This document shows positions 32,891 through 40,157 of a stretch of DNA of 64,000 bases, piece after piece (the first letter of the stretch is position 1; every line of letters begins with the position of its first letter). A program made the position numbers and the translations under genes. The stretch comes from Sphingobium aromaticiconvertens. Lineage in GTDB: Bacteria > Pseudomonadota > Alphaproteobacteria > Sphingomonadales > Sphingomonadaceae. Below the pieces are notes generated by a model that was not told where the DNA came from, did no database searches, and was given only the letters and a program-made list of their open reading frames with translations. Location of the stretch: assembly GCF_037154075.1 (NCBI RefSeq), contig NZ_JBANRJ010000001.1:3343501-3407500 (forward strand). Reading direction: 5' to 3'.

Positions 32891-34006
32891 ATGGCCGGTA
32901 ATCGCCGCCCGCTGGGAATGAGTGAACGCGCGCGGCTCGATCCGTTCGAGGCGCTGGGTGAGAGTGTCCCGCCGCGCGACCAGCGCGACCTCATGGAGCG
33001 CCCCTTCTTCTCGCTCGCCAAGGCCCGCCGCATCGCGCCAATCCTCTACAAATCCGGCGAGACGGAGGTGCAGGTCTATGCCGTCCCCGAACATGGTCTG
33101 GCGACCATCTGGGACGCCGACATCCTGATCTGGGCGGCGAGCCAGCTTCTTGCCGCCGACGATCGCGGGGTGCCGACATCGCGCTTCTTCCGATTCACGC
33201 CCTATCAGCTCCTCATCGCAATCGGGCGCGGCACCGGCGCGCGTAATTATCTGCTGCTGAAAGGTGCGCTGAGCCGCCTGCAATCGACCGTTGTTCGCAC
33301 CACCATCCGCCACGGCGAGCATTGGCGACGCCAGCAATTCTCCTGGATCAACGAGTGGGAGGAACTGACCACACGCACCGGGCGGATCGAAGGCATGGAA
33401 TTCGTGCTGCCCGACTGGTTCTATCAGGGCGTTCTCGATCGCCGCCTCGTTCTCGCGATCGACCCCGGCTATTTCCGCCTGAGCGGCGGTATCGAACGCT
33501 GGCTCTACAGGATCGCGCGCAAACATGCCGGCCGCCAGCCCAATGGCTGGCGCTTCGAGCTGCGCCACCTCCACGCCAAGAGCGCCAGCCAGTCGCGCTT
33601 CTCCGATTTCGCACTTCATATTCGCGGCATCGTCCGGCGTCAGCCGCTCCCCGGCTACATCCTCGAACTGGAACCGGGGAGCGGTTCCAACGTGCTGCTG
33701 GTGATGCGTCCCAGCGTCATCGAGATCGGTTGGCGGCCTGTGGATAACTCGCCGCGCCGGAATTCTCGTATCGGTACTTCGGACGCAACCGCTATCGGCA
33801 CTTCGAACGCAATATTATCGGTACTTCGAACGCACGGATCGCAGTTAAACCTTTGGTCTGGTTCCGAAATCCGTGACTCTAAAGACTCTAAATCAGAATC
33901 TAAAGATAAGGTAGAGGCGCGCGGCGCCGGGGATAAGTCAGCTTTTCGCTCGGTAGATCGTGGACCGGCGACGGGACCGCGAAACGGGCCGGAGCGCCGC
34001 TCATGA
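32891..34006 (+). CDS. repA: Replication initiator protein RepA (RPA family)
   Basis: A 371-residue replication initiator protein A. The RPA core spans about residues 30-285: RDLMERPFFSLAKARRIAPI, WDADILIWAASQL, RFFRFTPYQLLIAIGRGTG, WLYRIARKHAGRQPNGWRF. The C-terminal tail is low-complexity (IGTSDATAIGTSNA, DSKDSKSESKDK) because its DNA carries a DnaA box, iterons and an AT-rich stretch. Tn4371-like elements keep repA with parA near the transfer genes. parA overlaps the end by four bases. Confidence 0.87.
   Translation: MAGNRRPLGMSERARLDPFEALGESVPPRDQRDLMERPFFSLAKARRIAPILYKSGETEVQVYAVPEHGLATIWDADILIWAASQLLAADDRGVPTSRFFRFTPYQLLIAIGRGTGARNYLLLKGALSRLQSTVVRTTIRHGEHWRRQQFSWINEWEELTTRTGRIEGMEFVLPDWFYQGVLDRRLVLAIDPGYFRLSGGIERWLYRIARKHAGRQPNGWRFELRHLHAKSASQSRFSDFALHIRGIVRRQPLPGYILELEPGSGSNVLLVMRPSVIEIGWRPVDNSPRRNSRIGTSDATAIGTSNAILSVLRTHGSQLNLWSGSEIRDSKDSKSESKDKVEARGAGDKSAFRSVDRGPATGPRNGPERRS
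33739..33910 (+). other. oriV: Probable replication origin inside the 3' end of repA
   Basis: A consensus DnaA box TGTGGATAA (33739-33747) is followed by three 19-bp direct repeats of TATCGGTACTTCGAACGCA type at 33769, 33793 and 33816 (periods 24 and 23). An AT-rich part then has ACTCTAAA at 33876 and 33885 and AATCTAAA at 33897. This is the order of an iteron origin: DnaA site, RepA iterons, melting region. Confidence 0.75.
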
Positions 34007-34641
34007 TCGTCGCGCTCCTCAACCAGAAGGGCGGCGTCGGCAAGACGACGCTCGCGCTGCACCTCGCCGGACAATGGGCGAGCCAAGGGCGCCGCGTCCT
34101 GCTGATCGACGCCGACTCCCAAGGTTCTGCGCTCGACTGGTCGCAGCAACGCGCCGCCGAAGGGCTGCCCCGGCTGTTCGGCGTGATCGGCCTTGCCCGC
34201 GACACCCTGCACATCGAGGCGGCCGAGCTGGCGCGCGGCATGGATCATGTCGTTATCGACGGGCCGCCGCGTGTCGCCACCTTGCTGCGTTCGGCGCTGT
34301 TCGCCTGCGATCTCGCGCTGATCCCGGTGCAGCCATCGCCGCTCGACGGCTGGGCGTCGGCCGAGATGCTGAAGCTGATCGACCAGGCGCGCATCTTCAA
34401 GCCCGAGATTGACGCGCGCTTCCTGCTCAACCGCTACCCGGCGCGCACGCTGATCGCCCGCGCCACCGCCAACAGCCTCGCCGACCATGATCCGCCGCTG
34501 CTCACCCGTCATGTCGGCCAGCGCGTCGTCTTCGCCGACGCCATGCAGACCGGGCGGCTTGTGTCGGAGATCGATCCCGACAGCGCCGCAGCGCGTGAGA
34601 TCGCCGCGCTGGCGGCCGAAATCGAGGCGATCAAATCATGA
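34003..34641 (+). CDS. parA: ParA-family partition ATPase
   Basis: A 212-residue ParA/MinD-type ATPase. The deviant Walker A QKGGVGKTTLALHLAG is at 8-23, Walker A' LLIDADSQGS at about 36-45 and Walker B HVVIDGPP at about 81-88. It lacks an N-terminal DNA-binding domain, so it is the short (type Ib) form. Such ParAs pair with small ribbon-helix-helix partners, as encoded by the next gene (four-base overlap). It should segregate the replicating form of the element. Confidence 0.9.
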   Translation: MIVALLNQKGGVGKTTLALHLAGQWASQGRRVLLIDADSQGSALDWSQQRAAEGLPRLFGVIGLARDTLHIEAAELARGMDHVVIDGPPRVATLLRSALFACDLALIPVQPSPLDGWASAEMLKLIDQARIFKPEIDARFLLNRYPARTLIARATANSLADHDPPLLTRHVGQRVVFADAMQTGRLVSEIDPDSAAAREIAALAAEIEAIKS

Positions 34642-34895
34642 CGGCGCGCACGCCCAGGACAGGCTTCGCGTCCCGGCCCGCTGCGGCCGAGGCGTGGATT
34701 GCGGGGCCAGAGGACGCCACACCACCAACCACCCCGTCGCCGCCCGTCAACAGCGCCAGACTGACGATCGACGTGACGCCCCATTTGCGGCGACGCCTCA
34801 AACTCGCGGCGCTCCAGCGCGGCGTTTCGGTCGCCGACATGCTGCGCGAATTGCTCCACCGCGAATATCCCGATGACAGGGAAACCACGTCATGA
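34638..34895 (+). CDS. Ribbon-helix-helix partition partner (ParG-like)
   Basis: An 85-residue protein with a flexible Pro-rich N-terminus (TPPTTPSPPV) and a C-terminal ribbon-helix-helix domain, RLTIDVTPHLRRRLKLAALQ followed by RGVSVADMLRELLHREYP. A mobile N-terminal arm with a C-terminal RHH is the layout of ParG/CopG-like centromere-binding partners of type Ib ParA. It overlaps parA and the DUF2840 gene by four bases each. Confidence 0.8.
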   Translation: MTARTPRTGFASRPAAAEAWIAGPEDATPPTTPSPPVNSARLTIDVTPHLRRRLKLAALQRGVSVADMLRELLHREYPDDRETTS

Positions 34896-35371
34896 GCGCC
34901 GCCAACCGTGACGACCGCACGCGCGTCGATCTGCTGTGGATCGAGCGGCGCATCGAACGCTGGATACGTTTCGGCTGCCTAGTCGAGGATCAGATTCTCG
35001 ACCGCCGGCGCCGCCGCATCGCCTTCGCGCCGGACAGCGTGTTCGCCTACGTCCGTTGGGCGTCCAACGACTTCGGCACGCTGGTGTCGCGCATCGACAT
35101 CCTGCGCGCCGTCTCTCCGGGCGAACCCTATCAGACCGTGCCGGGCGTCACCCCCGGGGGCGAGGTTCTGTTGCGCGTCAATGGCTGGCCCAAGGTCCAG
35201 CGCGTGTTCGAGGCGATCGACGCCGTGGACGCGCTGGACATCGATCCCGCCGACGCCGCGCCCGACCATTGGCGACACGTCCACAATCGTCTCGCGGCGC
35301 AGGAAAGCCCGCGCCCCTACACGCTGGAGCGTCATCACGCCTGGCTCGCCCGCAAGGAAGCATTGCAATGA
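34892..35371 (+). CDS. DUF2840 protein
   Basis: A 159-residue soluble protein with the family pattern DLLWIERRIERWIRFGCLVE and FAYVRWASNDFGTLVSRIDILR, then GGEVLLRVNGWPKVQRVFEAID. DUF2840 genes lie between parA and traF on alphaproteobacterial elements; role unknown. It overlaps both neighbours by four bases within a parA-to-traF transcription unit. Confidence 0.82.
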   Translation: MSAANRDDRTRVDLLWIERRIERWIRFGCLVEDQILDRRRRRIAFAPDSVFAYVRWASNDFGTLVSRIDILRAVSPGEPYQTVPGVTPGGEVLLRVNGWPKVQRVFEAIDAVDALDIDPADAAPDHWRHVHNRLAAQESPRPYTLERHHAWLARKEALQ

Positions 35372-35883
35372 GATTGCGCTGGGGAACGCTGGTGACGATG
35401 GTCGTGGCCGTCAACGTCGTCGCGATATCGATGTGGATCAATCCGCCGCCGAAGCTGATCTGGAACGCCTCGGCCAGCGTGCCGATCGGCTTCTACACCG
35501 TCCGGCCGGCCCATGATCTGCGCGTCCGCGATCTCGCCGTCGTGACGCCGCCGGACGACGTCGCCAGGCTCCTGGCGGCGGGCGGTTATCTGCCGCTCGG
35601 CGTGCCGCTGATCAAGCCGGTCGCGGCGCTGCCGGGCCAGAATGTATGCCGCAGCGGCGTCGCCATCACCATCGACGGAAAGCCGTTCGGAACTGCGCGG
35701 GAACGGGATCGGCTGCATCGACCGCTGCCCGTCTGGGAAGGGTGCCGTGTCGTCGCGCTCGACGAGATTTTCTTCATGAACGCGGACCGCAGCGACAGCC
35801 TGGACGGCCGCTATTTCGGGCCGCTGCCCGCATCGTCCGTGATCGGTCGCGCGACGCCGCTGCGCACGCGGGCACCTTCCTGA
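35368..35883 (+). CDS. traF: Conjugative S26-family signal peptidase TraF
   Basis: A 171-residue S26 peptidase. One N-terminal membrane helix (about residues 7-25) is followed by the Ser nucleophile in NASASVPIGFY (about 34-44), the box with Lys in LIKPVAALPGQ (about 83-93) and the conserved GRYFGPLP. TraF processes and cyclises the TrbC-type pilin encoded at 46402-46764. It overlaps the DUF2840 gene by four bases. Confidence 0.88.
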   Translation: MRLRWGTLVTMVVAVNVVAISMWINPPPKLIWNASASVPIGFYTVRPAHDLRVRDLAVVTPPDDVARLLAAGGYLPLGVPLIKPVAALPGQNVCRSGVAITIDGKPFGTARERDRLHRPLPVWEGCRVVALDEIFFMNADRSDSLDGRYFGPLPASSVIGRATPLRTRAPS

Positions 35884-35918
35884 TCGCTTTCCCCCTGCCA
35901 GCACAAAGGAGATTGGCA

Positions 35919-36254
35919 ATGTACGCAGGCACCTTCAAACCCACCGCGAACGGCTATTCGGGCCGCATTCGGATGTTCGGTATCGACGAAGCCGTTATCA
36001 TCGTTCCCGCCGAACCGAACGACGCCGAGAACGCCCCAGACTACCGTGTCCATCTCGACGAAGAAGCCGGCCCGGAGATCGGCGCGGGATGGAAGCGAGT
36101 CGGCGAGAAGGCCGGCGACTATGTGTCGATCGAGATCGACAGTGCGATCTTCGCAGGCCCGCCTTTGCGCGCCAATCTGTTCCGCGCCGATAACGACGGC
36201 ACGACATTCAATCTGTCGTGGAACCGCCCTCGACCGCGCGAAGACCGGAGCTGA
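35919..36254 (+). CDS. DUF736-family protein, second copy
   Basis: A 111-residue protein with the DUF736 pattern: MYAGTFKPTANGYSGRIRMF, PDYRVHLDEEAGPEIGAGWK, YVSIEIDSAIFAGPLRANLF-like sequence. An AGGAG ribosome site lies 9 bases before the ATG. It differs clearly from the copy at 29514. Genes of this family next to the relaxase suggest a link to DNA processing, not proven. Confidence 0.82.
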   Translation: MYAGTFKPTANGYSGRIRMFGIDEAVIIVPAEPNDAENAPDYRVHLDEEAGPEIGAGWKRVGEKAGDYVSIEIDSAIFAGPPLRANLFRADNDGTTFNLSWNRPRPREDRS

Positions 36255-36279
36255 TCGGTTGCGCCCGCGTCGCCGTTCC

Positions 36280-36984
36280 ATGCGCGGCCGGGCGCTGTCG
36301 CTGGCGTGGCTCGCCATCATAGCGAGCGCGCCGGCGATGGTCTTTCCCGATCCCGCCGCTGCGCAAACCAGCACTTCAGAATCCGTCGATCCTGTCGCCC
36401 GCCATGTCGCCGAGGCGTCACGGCGTTTCGGCATTCCGCAGGCGTGGATATGGGCGGTGATGCGCGCCGAAAGTGCGGGCGACGTGCGCGCCGTCTCCCG
36501 TGCCGGCGCGATGGGCCTGATGCAGATCATGCCCGACACCTGGACCTATCTGCGCGCCCGGCATGGTCTCGGCGACGACCCCTATTATGTCCGCGACAAC
36601 ATCATCGCGGGCACGGCCTACCTTCGCGAGCTACATGACCGCTTCGGCTCGCCCGGATTTCTCGCCGCCTATAATGCGGGACCGGGGCGCTATGAACAGC
36701 ATCTCGCAACCGGCCGACCGCTCCCCCGAGAGACCCGCGCCTACCTCGCGATGCTCGCCCCGATGGTCGGCGGATCGCAGCCTGGGCGCGCAAATATCGC
36801 ACCCTCCGATCCACTGGAGTGGACGCGCGCGCCGCTATTCGCCATGCGCGCGGCGGATACCCATGGCGCACCGCGAGCCACAACCGAGACGCCGCCGGAT
36901 GACGAAACGGCCGCACAGGCTGTTGCGCCCGAAGAGCATCCCGACCGCTTGTTCATCCCTCTTTCCGGACGGGAACCGTCATGA
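36280..36984 (+). CDS. Lytic transglycosylase for conjugation
   Basis: A 234-residue exported SLT-type transglycosylase. A signal peptide (residues 1-29, ending AAAQ) is followed by the catalytic domain: AVMRAESAGDVRAVS with the catalytic Glu, GAMGLMQIMPDTW, AGTAYLRELHDRFG and AAYNAGPGRY. It cuts peptidoglycan to let the conjugation channel assemble, like TrbN/VirB1. The rest is a variable Pro/Ala-rich tail. An upstream in-frame TTG (36259) is possible, but this ATG fits the signal peptide well. Confidence 0.87.
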   Translation: MRGRALSLAWLAIIASAPAMVFPDPAAAQTSTSESVDPVARHVAEASRRFGIPQAWIWAVMRAESAGDVRAVSRAGAMGLMQIMPDTWTYLRARHGLGDDPYYVRDNIIAGTAYLRELHDRFGSPGFLAAYNAGPGRYEQHLATGRPLPRETRAYLAMLAPMVGGSQPGRANIAPSDPLEWTRAPLFAMRAADTHGAPRATTETPPDDETAAQAVAPEEHPDRLFIPLSGREPS

Positions 36985-37237
36985 CGCGGGCTGGCGTGCC
37001 CTGTCGCATCATAGGGTGCAAACGGATACAGGCGGTCGGAAGCCGTTGGAATTTGGGGAGAAGCAGGGAGGCATGGCCAGATAAAAGGACCGCCGTCTAC
37101 CGGGGTCCATGTGGTTGGTTCTGCGTGCTTTTCTTGTCGGCTCCCAAAATGAGCCTGCCAGCCGCGCTTTCAGAAAACGACCTAAAATCAATCCGCGCGC
37201 GTATGGCAGCCGCCATTCGACCCGGAATCCGCGTCCG
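36985..37237 (+). other. Intergenic region before the relaxase; candidate oriT
   Basis: 250 bases without a supported gene, relatively AT-rich in parts (ACGACCTAAAATCAATCC near 37179-37196). A relaxase usually acts at a nick site just upstream of its gene, so oriT is expected here. I cannot identify a specific nic sequence or a convincing inverted repeat; the call is positional only. Confidence 0.35.
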
Positions 37238-38992
37238 ATGAGCGCCCGCGACGACGATTTCAGGGTCCGCCCAGGACGGCCAGGCGACGGCGCCAGCCAA
37301 GGCAAGCAGGCCAAGTCGTTCGTCGGTCAGGTGATGCGCGCCGCCAAGAAGGCCGGACACACCGGACGCGGCTTTGGATCGGCCCGGAAAGGCGGCGGAG
37401 GATCGCGCTTCGGTCGCGGCAATGCCGCAGGGTCCAGTCGCGCCCGACGGCCCGACATGCGCCGCGTCATCGTCAAGATGCGCGTCGTGCGTCACGCCGG
37501 GACGAAGTTCCGGGCCGCGCCGATCGCCCGGCATGTGGCTTATCTGGAGCGCGAGGGCGTCACCTGCGATGGCGCGCCTGCCCAGATGTTTGATGCCGGC
37601 ACTGACCGGGTCGATGGCGAAGCCTTCGCCGCGCGCTGCGAAGACGACCGGCACCATTTCCGGTTCATCGTCTCGCCCGAGGACGCCGGCGAAATGCAGG
37701 ACCTGCGCGCCTTCACCCGCGAACTGATGACCGACGCCCAGCGCGATCTCGGCACATCGCTCGACTGGGTGGCCGTCGATCACTGGAACACCGACAATCC
37801 GCATATCCATGTGCTGGTGCGCGGCCGCGCCGATGACGGCGGTGATCTTGTCATCAGCCGCAACTATGTGCGCGAGGGATTCCGGGGGCGAGCCGAGGAT
37901 CGCGTCACGCTCGAACTCGGCCCGCGCAGCGAGCGTGAGATCCAGGCGGCGTTGCGCAAGGACGTGGATGCGGAACGATGGACCGGCCTGGATCGGACCT
38001 TGCGCGGCATCGCCGACCATCATGGCGGCATCGTCGATCTTCGTCCCGAAAGCGGTTTGCACGATCCGGAAGAACGACGCCTGCTGGTTGGCCGGGTGCA
38101 GAAGCTCGAACGGCTCGGTCTCGCCGATCCTATCGGCCCCGCGTCATGGACGCTGAAGCCCGGCGGCGAAGAAACCTTGCGGGCACTGTCGATCCGTGGC
38201 GACATCATCAAGACCATGCACACGGCAATGTCGCGCGGCGTCGGCGCGCCCGATATCGCGTCCTTCGCCATCCATGACGAACAGGTCGCTGATCCCGTGC
38301 TGGGCCGCCTGGTCGAACGCGGCCTGCATGACGAACTGGCGGGCACGGCCTACGCCGTCGTCGAAGGCGTGGACGGGCGCACCCATCATCTGCGGTACAG
38401 CGATATCGATATGACGGGGGACGCGCGGCCCGGTGCGATCGTCGAACTGCGGTCCTGGGCGGACAACAAGGGCCAGCAACGGCATTCGCTCGCCACCCGC
38501 TCCGACCTCCCGCTGGATCGGCAGGTCACGGCCGAGGGCGCGACCTGGCTCGACCGCCATTTGATCGCGCGCGATCCGCCCCCGCTGGGCGGCGGGTTTG
38601 GTGCATCGGTGGCGACCGCACTCGCTGCCCGCGCCGATCATCTCGTTGATGAAGGATTGGCGCGGCGCCAGGGCCAGCGCTTCATCTTCGCTCGTAATCT
38701 GATCGACACGCTGAAGCAGCGCGAACTGGACGGCGCCACCGCCCGGATCGCCGCCGAGACCGGCCTTCCACACAGGCCGTCGGTTCCCGGCGATCATGTG
38801 ACCGGCATCTACCGCCAGCGCCTCACGCTGGCGTCGGGCCGGTTTGCGATGATGGATGATGGGCTCGGCTTCCAGCTCGTGCCGTGGCGGCCGGCGCTCG
38901 ATCCGCAGCTGGGCAAACACATCTCCGGAACGATGACGCCGAGCGGCGGGGTGGACTGGAGTTTTGGGAAACAGCGTGGGTTGGGGCTTTGA
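37238..38992 (+). CDS. Conjugative relaxase (VirD2-like, DUF3363)
   Basis: A 584-residue relaxase. The N-terminal nicking domain has the HIH metal motif in NTDNPHIHVLVRG (about 183-195) preceded by DWVAVDHW. The rest is the DUF3363 region typical of relaxases from Tn4371-like and alphaproteobacterial elements (TWLDRHLIAR, LPHRPSVPGDHVTGIYRQRL). It nicks oriT, stays bound to the 5' end and is piloted by TraG to the Trb channel. A basic N-terminal leader (GRGFGSARKGGGGSRFGRGN) may bind DNA. A longer frame starts at 37109 but has no ribosome site. Confidence 0.88.
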   Translation: MSARDDDFRVRPGRPGDGASQGKQAKSFVGQVMRAAKKAGHTGRGFGSARKGGGGSRFGRGNAAGSSRARRPDMRRVIVKMRVVRHAGTKFRAAPIARHVAYLEREGVTCDGAPAQMFDAGTDRVDGEAFAARCEDDRHHFRFIVSPEDAGEMQDLRAFTRELMTDAQRDLGTSLDWVAVDHWNTDNPHIHVLVRGRADDGGDLVISRNYVREGFRGRAEDRVTLELGPRSEREIQAALRKDVDAERWTGLDRTLRGIADHHGGIVDLRPESGLHDPEERRLLVGRVQKLERLGLADPIGPASWTLKPGGEETLRALSIRGDIIKTMHTAMSRGVGAPDIASFAIHDEQVADPVLGRLVERGLHDELAGTAYAVVEGVDGRTHHLRYSDIDMTGDARPGAIVELRSWADNKGQQRHSLATRSDLPLDRQVTAEGATWLDRHLIARDPPPLGGGFGASVATALAARADHLVDEGLARRQGQRFIFARNLIDTLKQRELDGATARIAAETGLPHRPSVPGDHVTGIYRQRLTLASGRFAMMDDGLGFQLVPWRPALDPQLGKHISGTMTPSGGVDWSFGKQRGLGL

Positions 38993-39160
38993 TTGCCGAC
39001 GATCAGACCCTTGCATGGCGATGCGGTCAAAATGCAGTGTTGGTGAATGCCAATGGGGTTGGTAACGACCCATTGTACGAATTCGCGTTACACGGCGAAT
39101 CGCCGACGCTAGATTCTCGAAAAGTTCTCCGAACCTGAGGCTGGGATATTGAACTGACCT

Positions 39161-40144
39161 ATGACGACCGCGCGCCACATCGTTGCACTGCTGCAAAGCC
39201 ATATAGATGGAGACGAAGATCGCTTCCTCTCCGTGGCAACGCAGCTTGCCGCGCATGAGGCGAGGCAGGGTCATGGGAAGCTTGCCCAGGAGCTGCGCGA
39301 ACTGGTCGACGCCGCCAAGGGCAAAAGCTCGACGGTGGCCCGGCGCGGGGCCGGCCCGGTGCCGATGGCGCAGCCGAAGGGCGAGCTCGTCGGCCTTCTC
39401 GAAGCCCGCTATTCCGACATCCGCCTGTCCAGTATGGTGCTTAAGCCCGAGTTACAGGATCGACTGGCCCGCGTGCTGCGCGAGCAGCGCCAGCAGGAGC
39501 GGCTGCGCGCGCGTGGCCTCTCTCCCCGCCGCAAGCTGTTGCTTGTGGGTCCGCCTGGCGCGGGCAAGACCATGACTGCGGCGGCCTTGGCGGGCGAGTT
39601 GAAGCTGCCCCTTTTCACCGTCCTCTATGACGGGTTGATCGGCAAACTCATGGGCGAGACCGCCACGCGGCTGCGTCTCGTCTTTGACGCCGTCGCGATG
39701 CAGCGCGGCGTCTATTTCTTCGATGAGTTCGACGCGATCGGCGCCCAACGCGCCGGGCCGAACGACGTGGGCGAAATCCGCCGGGTGCTCAATTCATTCC
39801 TCCAGTTTCTGGAGAATGATGATGGTCCGAGCCTGATCATCGCGGCCACCAACCACCCCGAGCTGCTCGATAAGGCGCTCTACCGCCGGTTCGACGATGT
39901 CATCACTTATGACTTGCCTGATCCGTCCGTTGTGCAGGGGATTATCGAAGCCCGGCTTGCGACGTTTGATCTCAAGTCGATTGAATGGACTTCCGTGCTC
40001 GATTCTGCCGCGCATCTCTCCCAGGCCGAAGTCGCCAGGGCGGCCGACGAGGCGGCCAAGGTCGCCGTTCTGGACGACCATGACGGTGTGACGACCGCAA
40101 CGCTGCTGACCGCCCTGACGGAGCGGCGCGCGGCGATCCTCTAA
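39161..40144 (+). CDS. ietA: AAA+ ATPase of an IetAS-like system
   Basis: A 327-residue AAA+ ATPase. Walker A GPPGAGKTMTAAALAGEL is at about 130-147, Walker B VYFFDEFDAIGAQR at about 184-197, sensor 1 LIIAATNHPELLD and the arginine-finger region ALYRRFDDVITYDLP. It resembles membrane-protease-type AAA modules (FtsH/CDC48-like), but no protease domain is fused; the protease is the next gene, 13 bases on. AAA+ plus subtilisin pairs are known as IetAS, named for stability of an Agrobacterium plasmid and later reported as an anti-phage system. Assignment rests on this pairing and domain order. Confidence 0.75.
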   Translation: MTTARHIVALLQSHIDGDEDRFLSVATQLAAHEARQGHGKLAQELRELVDAAKGKSSTVARRGAGPVPMAQPKGELVGLLEARYSDIRLSSMVLKPELQDRLARVLREQRQQERLRARGLSPRRKLLLVGPPGAGKTMTAAALAGELKLPLFTVLYDGLIGKLMGETATRLRLVFDAVAMQRGVYFFDEFDAIGAQRAGPNDVGEIRRVLNSFLQFLENDDGPSLIIAATNHPELLDKALYRRFDDVITYDLPDPSVVQGIIEARLATFDLKSIEWTSVLDSAAHLSQAEVARAADEAAKVAVLDDHDGVTTATLLTALTERRAAIL

Positions 40145-40157
40145 GCATAGAGTCCCA

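Noticed and set aside
38993..39160. Possible small gene or terminator between relaxase and the AAA+ gene
   Set aside because: Only a weak TTCGC/GCGAA dyad near 39081-39098 and no supported frame; insufficient evidence.
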